From assembly GCA_963720515.1 (NCBI GenBank), contig OY970397.1:682001-746000 (forward strand): a stretch of DNA of 64,000 bases, written 5' to 3'. Shown here piece after piece: positions 16,922 through 26,022 of this stretch. Within the stretch, counting starts at the first letter, position 1. The number at the start of each line of letters is the position of its first letter. Both the position numbers and the translations under genes were made by a program. Origin of the DNA: G963720515 sp963720515. Lineage in GTDB: Bacteria; Actinomycetota; Thermoleophilia; Gaiellales; Gaiellaceae. A model generated the notes under the pieces. The model was not told the DNA's origin. It searched no databases and saw only the letters and a list, made by a program, of their open reading frames with translations.

Positions 16922-18341
16922 TCAGCCGGGTGTCGCGGCCGCGGGCTCGACCTGCGCGAGCTCTGGATCGAGCGGCCGGAAGCGCGCCGTGAAGTGCCGG
17001 AGTACCGGCGCCTCCGCGACGAGGTCGTAGCCGCGCACGGCGTCGGTGTCGGCGACGATCGCCGCGATCGTGTCCGCCGCGTGCTCGAGCTGGCGCGACG
17101 TATAGAGGCGGCGCGGCACGGCGAGGCGAAGGAGCTCGAGCGACGGGTGCCGGTTCTCGCCGCTCTCCGGGTCGCGGCCGGCCATGACGGAGCCGATCTC
17201 GGCCGCCCGAACGCCGCCCTCGAGGTAGAGCGCACACGAGAGCGCCCAGGCGGGGAACTCGGCCGCCGCGAGGTGCGGCAGGATCGCGCCCGCGTCGAGG
17301 TAGACGGCGTGGCCGCCGGTCGGCAGGACGACCGTGGCGCCCGCGTCGACGAGCACCGCGCCGAGGTAGGCGACCTGTTCGATGCGGTGTCGCAGGTACT
17401 CCTCGTCGAGCACCTCGCGGAGCCCGGCGGCGATCGCGTCGAGATCGCGGCCGGCGAGGCCGCCGTACGTCGGAAACCCCTCCGACAGGACGCCGAGCGA
17501 CTGGAGGCGATTGAAGAACACCTCGTCCTCGCGCACCGCGACGAAGCCGCCGATGTTCGCGATCGCGTCCTTCTTCGCGCTCATCAGCACGGCGTCTGCG
17601 TCGGCCAGCTCGGCATGGACGACCTCGGGGAGGCTCATGTCCGCGCACCCGGGCTCGCGCTCGCGGATGAACCAGGCGTTCTCGGCGAAGCGCGCGATGT
17701 CGAGGACGAGCTTCAGGCCGCGGTCGTGCGTCGCCGCGGCGACCGCGCGGATGTTCTCGAGCGAGACGGGCTGGCCGCCGCTCGTGTTGTTCGTGAGCGT
17801 GAGCATCACGATCGAGATGCGGCCGCCCTCCGGGCCGTCGAGCAGCTCGACGAGCCGGTCGACATCCATGTTCCCCTTGAACGGCACGTCGGCGGAAGGG
17901 TCGAGCGCGCCCGGGACGCCGAGGTCGAGCGCGACGCCACCGCGCGTCTCGATGTGCGCGCGCGTCGTGTCGAAGTGCGCGTTCGACGGGACGATCTCGC
18001 CGGGGTCGATGACGGCGCCGAAGAAGACGCCCTCCGCCCCGCGCCCCTGGTGCGTCGGGACGACGAACTGGAAGCCGAGCACGTCGGCCACCGCCGCGCG
18101 GAAGCGCTCGAAGCTCCGCGACCCGGCGTACGACTCGTCCCCGAGGAGGAGCGCCGACCACTGCTCCTGGCTCATCGCGCCGGTGCCGGAGTCGGTGAGA
18201 AGGTCGAGCTCGACGTCGCGCGACGAGAGCTGGAAGACGTTCCACCCGGCCGCCGCGAGGGCCGCGCGCGCGCTCGTCGCGGGTGGTCATCCGGATCGGC
18301 TCGATCATCTTGATCCGGAACGGCTCGCGAGGCGCGCGCAT
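16922..18341 (-). CDS. tnaA: tryptophanase-like PLP lyase, frameshifted near N-terminus
   Basis: From ATG 18341 the protein reads MRAPREPFRIKMIEPIRMTT, then loses frame; skipping one base in the CG-rich tract at 18259-18273 gives LAAAGWNVFQLSSRDVELDL and joins a 417-residue open frame, about 472 in all, the family size. PLP Lys lies in MSAKKDAIANIGG. EIGS, where tyrosine phenol-lyase has Arg381, and His in LRHFTAR both favour tryptophanase (indole, pyruvate, ammonia). As written only the short form from ATG 18175 is open. It may be a sequence error or a real lesion. Confidence 0.85.
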
Positions 18342-18410
18342 GGGTGCAGCGTACGCCTCGAGAGCCGAAGTCGGCGCACCTACGGCACGGTTTCGGCACC
18401 CGCCGGCCCG

Positions 18411-18482
18411 AACCCCCGGGGTAGCGTTCGTGTTGGGGCCGCCGCGCCCCCATGGGGGAGCGTTTTGCCCCTCGGGACACGT
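18411..18482 (+). repeat. repeat R2, copy 2 (plus orientation)
   Basis: Reads GGGGTAGCGTTCGTGTTGGG, then CGCCCCCATGGGGG, a near-perfect hairpin, matching copy 1 on the other side of the tryptophanase gene in inverted orientation. The surrounding gap 18342-18560 also holds a short GGCACGGTTTCGGCAC stretch like the R1 core and no gene. Confidence 0.6.
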
Positions 18483-18560
18483 CCCCTTGGGCCACCCCGC
18501 ACGGGACCGAGCCCTGCCCGGGCGCGTCTTGCGGCTACCCCGCGGGGCTGTGCGGCGGGG

Positions 18561-19631
18561 CTAGGAGTCGCGCAGGAACGAGGGGACTTCGAGGACGTCC
18601 GCGGGGACGTCGAACCCCGTGCGCGGGGCCTCGGGGATCCCCTCTTCGCGCTCCGGGGCCTTCGTCCGCCGCCTGGGCGGCTCGCCGAAGCCGGTCGCGA
18701 TCACGGTGACGCGAACCGCGCCGCCCAATCCCTCGTGGATCACGGCGCCGAAGATGACGTTCGCGTTCTGGTCGGCGGCCTCGGTGACGACGCCGGCCGC
18801 CTCGTTCACCTCGAAGAGGCCGATGTCGGCACCGCCCGAGATGTTGAGGAGAATTCCGGTCGCGCCGTCGATCGACGACTCGAGGAGCGGCGACGAGACC
18901 GCCTGCCGCGCCGCCTCGACCGCGCGGTTCGGGCCCTCCGCCTCGCCGATGCCCATGAGCGCCGAGCCGGCGTCGCGCATGATCGTGCGCACGTCCGCGA
19001 AGTCGAGATTGACGAGCCCGGGCACCGTGATGAGATCGGTGATGCCCTGGACGCCCTGGCGGAGCACGTCGTCGGCCATCCCGAACGAATCGACGACGGA
19101 GGTCTCCGGCTCGACGACCTGGAGAAGCTTGTCGTTCGGGATCACGATGAGCGTGTCCACGTTCTCGGAGAGCTCCGTGACCCCGAGCTGCGCCTGTTCG
19201 GCGCGCCTGCGGCCCTCGAAGGAGAACGGCCGGGTCACGACGCCCACGGTGAGCGCGCCGAGCTCGCGCGCGACCTCCGCAACGATGGGCGCGCCGCCCG
19301 TGCCGGTGCCGCCGCCCTCACCCGCCGTGACGAAGACCATGTCCGCGCCCTTCAGCGCCTCCTTGATCTCGTCCCGGCTCTCCTTGGCCGCCTCGCGGCC
19401 GACCTCGGGATTCGCGCCGGCGCCCAGTCCGCGCGTCGCTTGCGCCCCGATGTGGAGCTTCACGTCGGCGTCGCACATGAGCAGCGCCTGGGCATCCGTG
19501 TTCACGGCGAGGAACTCCACGCCCTTGAGGCCAGCGTCGACCATCCGGTTGACGGCGTTCGATCCGCCGCCGCCGACGCCGACGACCTTGATCACTGCTA
19601 GATAGCTGCCTGTTTGATCTCGCATATGCAT
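18561..19631 (-). CDS. ftsZ: cell division GTPase FtsZ
   Basis: Encodes 356 residues. The GTP site is clear: GVGGGGSNAVNRM (18-30) and the tubulin signature GGGTGTG (107-113). The T7 loop NLDFADVRTIM supplies the catalytic Asp for the next subunit. The C-terminal tail DVLEVPSFLRD is the conserved peptide that binds partners such as SepF. It polymerises into the division ring. ATG 19631 is followed by a second ATG at 19625. It is last in the dcw cluster and has its own promoter. Confidence 0.98.
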   Translation of the reverse strand: MHMRDQTGSYLAVIKVVGVGGGGSNAVNRMVDAGLKGVEFLAVNTDAQALLMCDADVKLHIGAQATRGLGAGANPEVGREAAKESRDEIKEALKGADMVFVTAGEGGGTGTGGAPIVAEVARELGALTVGVVTRPFSFEGRRRAEQAQLGVTELSENVDTLIVIPNDKLLQVVEPETSVVDSFGMADDVLRQGVQGITDLITVPGLVNLDFADVRTIMRDAGSALMGIGEAEGPNRAVEAARQAVSSPLLESSIDGATGILLNISGGADIGLFEVNEAAGVVTEAADQNANVIFGAVIHEGLGGAVRVTVIATGFGEPPRRRTKAPEREEGIPEAPRTGFDVPADVLEVPSFLRDS

Positions 19632-19655
19632 AAAGCTCGACTTGAGCGTCTCGTG

Positions 19656-19684
19656 AGACTACGCCTAGCGCAAAGCGCTGTCAA
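19656..19684 (-). promoter_or_regulatory. ftsZ promoter with dyad in the spacer
   Basis: On the minus strand TTGACA (complement of 19679-19684) and TAGTCT (complement of 19656-19661) are separated by exactly 17 bp. Transcription would begin about 18 nt upstream of ATG 19631. A perfect 5-bp inverted repeat AGCGC-AAA-GCGCT (19667-19679) fills the spacer and could be an operator. No gene lies in 19632-19703. Confidence 0.75.
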
Positions 19685-19703
19685 ACGCCTTGTTTGCAGG
19701 GCA

Positions 19704-20513
19704 TTAGGACCGAGAGTCTAAACCCTCGCTTACAGGTTGAGGGTTTGTTCCGACGACGACGCGCTCGGGAAGGCTCACGTCCACGTAGTCGGCAGACGCA
19801 AGATCCGTGTCCGAAAGCGACGCGAAGATGGCCCGCGCGGCGGCGAATTTGGCCGCCAGCTCGGTCGTGTCGCCCAGCCGGAGCTCCGGACCGGTCGTCA
19901 TGACGAGCGTCGCTCCGGTCTCGTCGATCCGCGCGTAGAGAATGCGGCCCGGGAAGCGGCGCGGGAACCCCGAGACCAGGCGAAGCGCGGTGGCGGCGTC
20001 GCCCCCGGCGATGGTCCGGCCGACCGCCGGCGCCGTCGCGAGCTCGATCCGGAGGCGCGCGAGGCGCGGGAGCTCGTCGGGGCGAACCGCCGCGATCACC
20101 TTCCCGCTCCGCGCGACGAGCCATGCGTGTCCGCCGTCCCGGTAGATGGCGACCGGACGCTCCGGCTCGACCGTCACGAGGAGCCGGTGCGGGAACGCCC
20201 GGTCGACGTGCACCGAGGCGACCCACGGAAGCGCGCGCAGCGTAGCTTCCACGTCACCGCGGTCGAGCGCGACGAGGCTCTCACCTCGGAACGGCGCGAG
20301 CGCGGTGCGGACCTGCTTCGCCACCGCCGGCGTGGCGCCGTCCACCTCGACCTTCTGGAGGGCGAACACGGACGACTCACGCGCGCCGAGGTACAGGAGG
20401 CCGGTGGCGCAGACGACCGCGGCCGCGATCGCGAGGATCCGCGTCCGCGGAAGTCCGAGCGCAGTCCGTGCCGACGGCGTGCGCGCGAGAGCGAGGGCCG
20501 CCCGTCGTGCCAT
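19704..20513 (-). CDS. ftsQ: cell division protein FtsQ/DivIB
   Basis: Encodes 269 residues. One membrane segment (about 27-47, LAIAAAVVCATGLLYLG) follows a basic N-terminus, then a POTRA domain starting at FALQKVEVDG and the FtsQ beta domain with FPHRLLVTVEPERPVAIYR. This bitopic protein links FtsL/FtsB and the septal synthase to the divisome. ATG 20513 is preceded by GGAGGGC. Its position before ftsZ is canonical for actinobacteria. Confidence 0.93.
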   Translation of the reverse strand: MARRAALALARTPSARTALGLPRTRILAIAAAVVCATGLLYLGARESSVFALQKVEVDGATPAVAKQVRTALAPFRGESLVALDRGDVEATLRALPWVASVHVDRAFPHRLLVTVEPERPVAIYRDGGHAWLVARSGKVIAAVRPDELPRLARLRIELATAPAVGRTIAGGDAATALRLVSGFPRRFPGRILYARIDETGATLVMTTGPELRLGDTTELAAKFAAARAIFASLSDTDLASADYVDVSLPERVVVGTNPQPVSEGLDSRS

Positions 20514-20544
20514 GCCCTCCGGTTCGCCGCGCCGCGCGGACGTC

Positions 20545-21426
20545 CTACGTCGCGTCGGGGAACGGCGGGATCGCGATCGGGCCGAGGAGCTGCACCTCGG
20601 GCTCGAGCCGGACACCGTACTCCTCGAGGGCGCGCCGCCGCGCCTCCACGATGAGCGCGACCGCGTCGGCCGGACGTCGCGCCGCCGGCGTTCTCGATGA
20701 AGTTCGCGTGCTTGGGCGAGATGCAGGCGCCGCCGATGCGCGAAGCCGCGCAGGCCGCAGGCCTCGAGCATCCGGCCGGCGGAGAGCTCGTGCTCCGGGT
20801 TCTTGAACACGCTCCCGAACGTGCGCTTGTTCGTCGGCTGGGCGGCCTTGCGGCGCGCCTGCATGTCCGCGACGGTCGCCTTGATCTCCTCCACGGGCCG
20901 CGGCTCGAGGCGGAAGACGGCCTCCGCGACGATCTGGCCCGGCTCGAGCGCGGACCGGCGGTAGCGCAGGCCGAGCTCCTCGGGTGTCCGCCACTCGGCG
21001 CTCTCGGCATCCACGACGAGCGCGCGTTCGAGCACCGCCGGAGATGTCGCTGCCGTAGGCGCCGGCGTTCATCCACACGCCGCCGCCGGCGGTGCCCGGG
21101 ATCGCGCACGCGAACTCGAGGCTGCCCAAACCGGCCGCGCGGGCGCGGTGCAGGCACACGGCGAGCGGCGCTCCGCCGCCCGCGACGATCCGGCCGTCCT
21201 CGGCACGTGCCGCAGCCAGCTCGCCCGAGAGCTTGAGCGCGAGCCCGGGGAAGCCCTCGTCCGCGACGAGCAGGTTCGAGCCGAGCCCGACCGGCGCGAC
21301 CGGGAGCCCGTCGGCGGCGGCCTCGCGCAGCGCCTCTGCCAGATCGTCGACGGACTCCGGCGTCGCGAACCGCGCCGCCGGCCCGCCCGTGCCGAGCGTC
21401 GTGTACCGCGAGAGCTCGACGCTCAC
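20545..21426 (-). CDS. murB: UDP-N-acetylenolpyruvoylglucosamine reductase, three frame breaks
   Basis: All MurB regions are present but in successive frames: RYTTLGTGGPAARF to NAGAYGSDIS; ERALVVDAESAEWRT to EACGLRGF; IGGACISPKHANFIENAGGA; then ADAVALIVEARRR to the end. Each junction needs one extra G/C removed (near 21037-21042, 20738-20744 and 20667-20674). The three together restore a 292-residue enzyme of normal size. MurB reduces UDP-GlcNAc-enolpyruvate to UDP-MurNAc with NADPH and FAD and is essential, so sequence errors are likelier than a true pseudogene. GTG 21426 overlaps the murC stop. Confidence 0.88.
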   Translation of the reverse strand: MSVELSRYTTLGTGGPAARFATPESVDDLAEALREAAADGLPVAPVGLGSNLLVADEGFPGLALKLSGELAAARAEDGRIVAGGGAPLAVCLHRARAAGLGSLEFACAIPGTAGGGVWMNAGAYGSDISGGARTRARRGCRERRVADTRGARPALPPVRARAGPDRRGGRLPPRAAARGGDQGDRRGHAGAPQGRPADEQAHVRERVQEPGARALRRPDARGLRPARLRASAAPASRPSTRTSSRTPAARRPADAVALIVEARRRALEEYGVRLEPEVQLLGPIAIPPFPDAT

Positions 21427-22622
21427 CGGATCCGCTCCAGGAGGAGCGGCACGGCGTCGTCCACGTCGCCCGCACCGGCCGTCAGCACGAGGTCGCCGGC
21501 GCGGGCCCACGACGCGACGATGGCGGCGCCGTCGTGGACGCTCGGCGCCCAGCCGATCCGCATGCCCGGGCGAAGCTCGGCGAGCCGCTCGACCACGAGC
21601 CGGCCGGTCACGCCCGGGATCGGCTCCTCGCGCGCGGGATAGACGTCGGTGATGCACGCGGCGTCGGCGCCCGCGAGCCCGGCGGCGAGCTCGCGCTGGA
21701 GGTGGAGCGTCCGCGAGTAGAGGTGCGGCTGGAAGAGCACGAGCACACGGCCGTCGCCCACGAGCTCGCGCGCGGCCTCGAGCGTCGCGGCGAGCTCGGC
21801 CGGGTGGTGCGCGTAGTCGTCCACGATCCGCACGCCGCCTGCCTCGCCGCGCGGCTCGAGCCTCCGCCCCGCGCCGCGGAACTCCGCGAGCACCGGCTCG
21901 GCCTCGGCGCGCGGAACGCCCGCCAGCTCGAGCGCGGCGAGCGCGGCCGCGGCGTTCCGGCGGTTGTGCTCACCTGGAACCGCGAGCTCGACGTCCACGG
22001 GCTCGAGCTCGTCCCCACGGACGACCTTCGCGTCCGGGAGCCCGGCGAGCCACTCGTCGAAGAGCGCCTCCACCTCGGCGCGCGAGGCGAACGTCGCGTG
22101 GTGGTCGAGATCCACGTTCGTGACGACCGCGATCGAGGCGGGGAGCGACGCCACCGTCCGGTCGGACTCGTCGCCCTCGACCACGAACCAGCCGGTTCCC
22201 GCGCGCGCGTGCGCGCCGAGCTGCGGGATCTCGCCGCCGATCGCGAACGACGGGTCGCGGCCGAGCCGGTCGAGGCAGAACGCGATCATCCCAGCCGTCG
22301 TCGTCTTCCCGTGCGCGCCCGCAACGACGATCGTTTGGGCCTGCGCCGCGAGCTCCGCGAGGAACTCGGCGCGCGACGCGCCCGCCACCCGCCCGGCGTA
22401 CGCCGTCGAGACGACCGTCTCCCAGCCCTTCGGGGCGGGCGCGGGGTCGTCTGCGAGGGTGACCGGGATCCCGGCCGCGCGGACGGGCTCGAGGTACGGC
22501 GTCTCCTTCCGGTCCCAGCCGGCGACCTCGGCACCCCAGGCGTGCGCGACGAGCGCGTACCCGGAGAGCCCGGCGCCGCCGATCCCCACGAACCAGATCC
22601 GCCTACCCGCGAGCGGCTGCAA
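21423..22622 (-). CDS. murC: UDP-N-acetylmuramate--L-alanine ligase
   Basis: Encodes about 399 residues. The N-terminal Rossmann motif WFVGIGGAGLSGYA, the ATP site GAHGKTTTAGM and the C-terminal DDYAHHPAE define MurC. It adds L-Ala to UDP-MurNAc. TTG 22622 gives an N-terminus QPLAGRRIWFVG that fits the family; ATG 22658 would overlap murG further and adds an Arg-rich stretch. It is somewhat shorter than the usual 450-480 residues. It sits between murG and murB in the minus-strand cluster. Confidence 0.94.
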   Translation of the reverse strand: MQPLAGRRIWFVGIGGAGLSGYALVAHAWGAEVAGWDRKETPYLEPVRAAGIPVTLADDPAPAPKGWETVVSTAYAGRVAGASRAEFLAELAAQAQTIVVAGAHGKTTTAGMIAFCLDRLGRDPSFAIGGEIPQLGAHARAGTGWFVVEGDESDRTVASLPASIAVVTNVDLDHHATFASRAEVEALFDEWLAGLPDAKVVRGDELEPVDVELAVPGEHNRRNAAAALAALELAGVPRAEAEPVLAEFRGAGRRLEPRGEAGGVRIVDDYAHHPAELAATLEAARELVGDGRVLVLFQPHLYSRTLHLQRELAAGLAGADAACITDVYPAREEPIPGVTGRLVVERLAELRPGMRIGWAPSVHDGAAIVASWARAGDLVLTAGAGDVDDAVPLLLERIR

Positions 22623-23670
22623 CCGCGAGCACCTCCTCGGCGACGACCTCGGCAGCATCGGGCCTCGCCAGGCGGCGCATCGCCTCGCCCATCGCCGCGA
22701 GCCGCGCGGGATCCGCGAGAAGCTCGCCGGCCTGGCGCCGGAGCTCGAGCTCTTCCTGCGGCACTACGACCGCGCCTCCGCCGCGCTCGAACCAGTGGGC
22801 GTTCGCGGTCTGGTGGTCGGCGGTCGCGTGCGGGTATGGGACGAGGAGCGCGGGCTTCCCCGCCGCCGCGACTTCCCAGACCGAGCCGCCCGCGCGCGCG
22901 ACGACAAGATCCGCGGCCGCGAGGGCGGCGCCGAAGTCATCCGTGTAGCCGAGCAGCACGTAGCCGTCGCGGGAGGCGCGGCCGCGCAGCTCGGCCACGT
23001 GGGCCTCGCCGCAGAGATGCAGCACCGCCGGTCCTTCCTCCGCCCAGGCGGCGAGCGCCGCCTCGTTCAGCGCCTGGGCACCCTGGCTGCCGCCGAACAC
23101 GAGCACGACCGCGCCGTCCGCGGGGAGCCCGAAGCGCGCACGGGCCTCCGCCGGGTCGACCGGCTCGCGCGCGGGAATCGGCCGCCCGACCACGCGGTAC
23201 TTCTCGCCGTCGCGCCCGGCGATCGGGTACGCGAGGAAGACGCGCGAGGCGAACGGCGCCGCGAGCCGGTTGGCAAGGCCCAGGTGCGCGTCGGCCTCCA
23301 TGAGGCAGACCGGGATGCGAAGCGAGCGCGCCGCGAGCGCCATCGGCCCGGCGACGTAGCCGCCGCCGCCGAGGACGACGTCCGGCCGGCGCCGCCGCAG
23401 GATCCCGAGACAGGCCGGCAGCGAGCGAGCGGCGAGGGCGAGCGCACGCGCCATCGAGCGGCCGGGCCGGCGCGGAATCCCTTCCACGCGGAAGGAGTCG
23501 AACGCGTAGCCCGCCGCGGGGACGAGGGTCGCCTCAGCCCGCTGCGCGCCGGCGAACGTCACGCTGGCGCCTCGCCGGCTGAGGGCGTCCGCGACCGCGA
23601 GCGACGGGACGACGTGCCCCGCCGTCCCGCCGGCCGCGACCAGGCACGCTGGCGGTGGCTCGGGCGGCAT
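22603..23670 (-). CDS. murG: UDP-GlcNAc:lipid I N-acetylglucosaminyltransferase
   Basis: Encodes 355 residues of glycosyltransferase family 28. GGTAGHVVPSLAVADAL is the N-terminal G-loop with conserved His; VVARAGGSVWEVAAAGKPAL and PYPHATADHQTANA are the C-terminal donor-site signatures. It makes lipid II at the inner face of the membrane. The ftsW frame overlaps its first 137 bp. Confidence 0.97.
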   Translation of the reverse strand: MPPEPPPACLVAAGGTAGHVVPSLAVADALSRRGASVTFAGAQRAEATLVPAAGYAFDSFRVEGIPRRPGRSMARALALAARSLPACLGILRRRRPDVVLGGGGYVAGPMALAARSLRIPVCLMEADAHLGLANRLAAPFASRVFLAYPIAGRDGEKYRVVGRPIPAREPVDPAEARARFGLPADGAVVLVFGGSQGAQALNEAALAAWAEEGPAVLHLCGEAHVAELRGRASRDGYVLLGYTDDFGAALAAADLVVARAGGSVWEVAAAGKPALLVPYPHATADHQTANAHWFERGGGAVVVPQEELELRRQAGELLADPARLAAMGEAMRRLARPDAAEVVAEEVLAVAAARG

Positions 23671-24754
23671 GGTTGGACGCGATGTTAAGGAGGATGCCGA
23701 CGGAGGCGAGCAGCACGATGAGGCTCGACCCGCCGTAGCTCACGAACGGGAGCGGGATTCCGGTGAGCGGCGCGAGCCCGAGGACGGCCGCGAGATTGAC
23801 GAGCGCCTGGCCGCAGACAAGGGCCGTGATGCCTGTCGCGAGCAGCTTCCCGAACGGGTCATGGGCCCGCAGCGCGACGGAGAACCCGGCCCAGCCGAAC
23901 GCCACGAACGCCGAGATGACGGCCAGCGTCCCGATCAGGCCGAGCTCCTCGCCGATGACGGCGAAGATCATGTCGGTGGGGGCCTCGGGCAGGTAGTTGA
24001 TCTTCCCGACGCCGGCACCGAGGCCCTTCCCGAAGATGCCGCCGGAGCCGAGCGCGAGCATCGCCTGCACGGTCTGGAAGCCGGTGTTCTGCGGATCGGC
24101 CCACGGGTCGAGGAACGCGAGGAGGCGCGCGCGGCGGTACGGCTCGAGCCAGATCGCGGCGAGCGCGAGGGTGGCCATGAGCCCGCCGGCGCCGGCGAGG
24201 ACGCGGAAGCGCGTCCCGGCGACGACGAGCATCGCCGCGCAGGTGAGGACGATCGCGATCGAGGTGCCGAGGTCGGGCTCGATGAGGATCAGCCCGCAGG
24301 CGGCGAGCACGACCGCGCCGACCGGCTTGAAGAGCTCGCCGAGCGTCTCGGGCGCGGGCTTTCGTGCGAGCCAGGCCGCGAGCCAGACGACCACGGCGAG
24401 CTTCGCGAGCTCGGACGGCTGGAGGTTGAACGCGCCGAGCGGGATCCACCGCCGCGCGCCGTTCACGGTCGCGCCCACGACGAGCACGGCGACGAGACCG
24501 GCGAAGCTCGCGAGAAGAAGCGGCCCGCCGAGCCCGCGGATCGCCCGGAGCGGCGTGCGCGCGCAGAGGATCAGCGCGACGAGGCCGATCACTGCGTAGA
24601 TCGCCTGGCGCTTCAGGTAGTACGCCGGGTCATCCGCGTTGACGGTCGCCTCGCCGGAGCTCGCGCTGTAGACCATGACGAGCCCGAAGGCCACGAGGCC
24701 CAGCGTGACGAGGACGAGAACCCCGAACTCGAGCTGCCCCGCGCTGCGCTTCAC
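23534..24754 (-). CDS. ftsW: septal/elongation glycosyltransferase FtsW (SEDS)
   Basis: Encodes 406 residues with about ten membrane segments. SEDS features include GARRWIPLGAFNLQPSELAK and the C-terminal TGIPLPFVSYGGSSL. It polymerises lipid II with the cognate PBP. GTG 24754 overlaps the murD stop by 4 bp. The last ~45 residues, after LLNIASNHA, are Arg-rich and run in frame through the first 137 bp of murG, longer than usual for the family; this could be a genuine overlap or the result of a nearby indel. Confidence 0.93.
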   Translation of the reverse strand: MKRSAGQLEFGVLVLVTLGLVAFGLVMVYSASSGEATVNADDPAYYLKRQAIYAVIGLVALILCARTPLRAIRGLGGPLLLASFAGLVAVLVVGATVNGARRWIPLGAFNLQPSELAKLAVVVWLAAWLARKPAPETLGELFKPVGAVVLAACGLILIEPDLGTSIAIVLTCAAMLVVAGTRFRVLAGAGGLMATLALAAIWLEPYRRARLLAFLDPWADPQNTGFQTVQAMLALGSGGIFGKGLGAGVGKINYLPEAPTDMIFAVIGEELGLIGTLAVISAFVAFGWAGFSVALRAHDPFGKLLATGITALVCGQALVNLAAVLGLAPLTGIPLPFVSYGGSSLIVLLASVGILLNIASNHAARATASVPGRGRRDGGARRPVARGRGRPQPARRQRDVRRRAAG

Positions 24755-26022
24755 GACCGCTCGAGCTCCTGGGCGAGCGCGCGGAACTCGTCGCCGCGCT
24801 CCTCGAAGTTCCGGAACTGGTCGAAGCTGGCGCACGCGGGCGCGAGGAGGATCACGTCGCCTGGGGCCGCCTCCGACCACGCGGCGCTGACTGCCTGCGG
24901 CAGCGTCTCGTCCCGCTCGGCCTCGTGACCCGCGGCGCGGAGGGCGGCGTCGAGCTCGCCGCTCGCCTCGCCGATCAGGTGGATGCTCTTCACGCTCCCG
25001 GGGATCGCGCGCGCGAGCGGCCCGAAGTCCTCGCCCTTCAGCGACCCGCCGAGGATGAGGTGGAGCGGCTCGCGCGCGTAGGTCGCGAGTGAGCGGAGCG
25101 CGGCGGCCACGTTCGTCGCCTTCGAGTCGTTCACGAAGCGCACGCCGCGGGCCTCGGCGACCGGCTCGAGTCGGTGCGGAACGCCGGGGAACGAGCGGAG
25201 CCCCTCGGCGATCGCCTCGTCGGGGATCCCGGCCTCGTGGGCGGCGGCGGTCGCGGCGGCGGCGTTCTCGCGGTTGTGCGCGCCGGGGATGCGGGGCGCG
25301 GCGGGCAGCGGGTCGTCGCCCGCGAACTCGACGCGGCGCGCCGCTCCGGGGACCGGGCCGAACCCGCGGGGAACGACCGCCACGTCGTCCGGGCCCTGAT
25401 TCTCGAAGATGCGGAGCTTCGCGGTCGCGTACGCCTCGAAGGTGCCGTGGCGGTCGAGGTGGTCGGGTTCGAGGTTCAGGAGCACAGCGATCCGCGGGCG
25501 GAGCTCGTGGACGTCCTCGAGCTGAAAGCTCGAGAGCTCGCAGACGATCCATGCGTCCTCGGTCTCCGGCTCGACCGCCGTCAGTGGGCGACCGACGTTC
25601 CCCGCCACCTCGACGGGCCGTCCTGCGGCGCGGAAGATCGCGCCGAGGAGCTCGGTCGTCGTGGTCTTGCCGTTCGTGCCGGTGACGCCGAGGATCGGGT
25701 TCGCGGGCAGGAGCCGCGCGCCGAGCTCGACCTCGCTCCACACGGGCACGCCGGCCTCGCGCGCACGCGCGACGAGCGGCGCGTCGGCCGGGACTCCGGG
25801 GCTTTTCACGAGCAGGTCCATGCCTTCGAGGAGCGCGGGGTCGTCCGCGCCGAGTCGCACTTCTACGCCCGCTTCGCGAAGCCTCCCGGCGTCGAGAGCG
25901 GCGTCCCGGTCGACGCCCAGAACGCGCACGCCGCGGCGCGCGAGGGCCAGCGCGGCGGCCTCGCCGGAGCGGGCGAGACCGAGGACGAGGACGCGCTCGG
26001 GAAGGGTAGGCTCGGAGGGCAT
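24751..26022 (-). CDS. murD: UDP-N-acetylmuramoyl-L-alanine--D-glutamate ligase
   Basis: Encodes 423 residues. N-terminal VLVLGLARSGEAAA, ATP site GVTGTNGKTTTTELL, NLEPDHLDRHGTFEAY, and C-terminal NDSKATNVAAA are all diagnostic of MurD. It adds D-Glu to UDP-MurNAc-L-Ala. ATG 26022 shares the palindrome GCATGC with the start codon of the divergent metallophosphoesterase. It overlaps ftsW. No clear promoter for the murD-ftsQ module is visible upstream, although the phosphoesterase interrupts the cluster there. Confidence 0.97.
   Translation of the reverse strand: MPSEPTLPERVLVLGLARSGEAAALALARRGVRVLGVDRDAALDAGRLREAGVEVRLGADDPALLEGMDLLVKSPGVPADAPLVARAREAGVPVWSEVELGARLLPANPILGVTGTNGKTTTTELLGAIFRAAGRPVEVAGNVGRPLTAVEPETEDAWIVCELSSFQLEDVHELRPRIAVLLNLEPDHLDRHGTFEAYATAKLRIFENQGPDDVAVVPRGFGPVPGAARRVEFAGDDPLPAAPRIPGAHNRENAAAATAAAHEAGIPDEAIAEGLRSFPGVPHRLEPVAEARGVRFVNDSKATNVAAALRSLATYAREPLHLILGGSLKGEDFGPLARAIPGSVKSIHLIGEASGELDAALRAAGHEAERDETLPQAVSAAWSEAAPGDVILLAPACASFDQFRNFEERGDEFRALAQELERS

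Noticed and set aside
16922..18175. Calling the 417-residue form a complete tyrosine phenol-lyase
   Set aside because: The N-terminal 55 residues are present in another frame, and the Ile (not Arg381) and His residues near the active site favour tryptophanase.
16779..18482. Insertion sequence around tnaA
   Set aside because: Inverted repeats are present, but no transposase and no clear target-site duplication could be seen.
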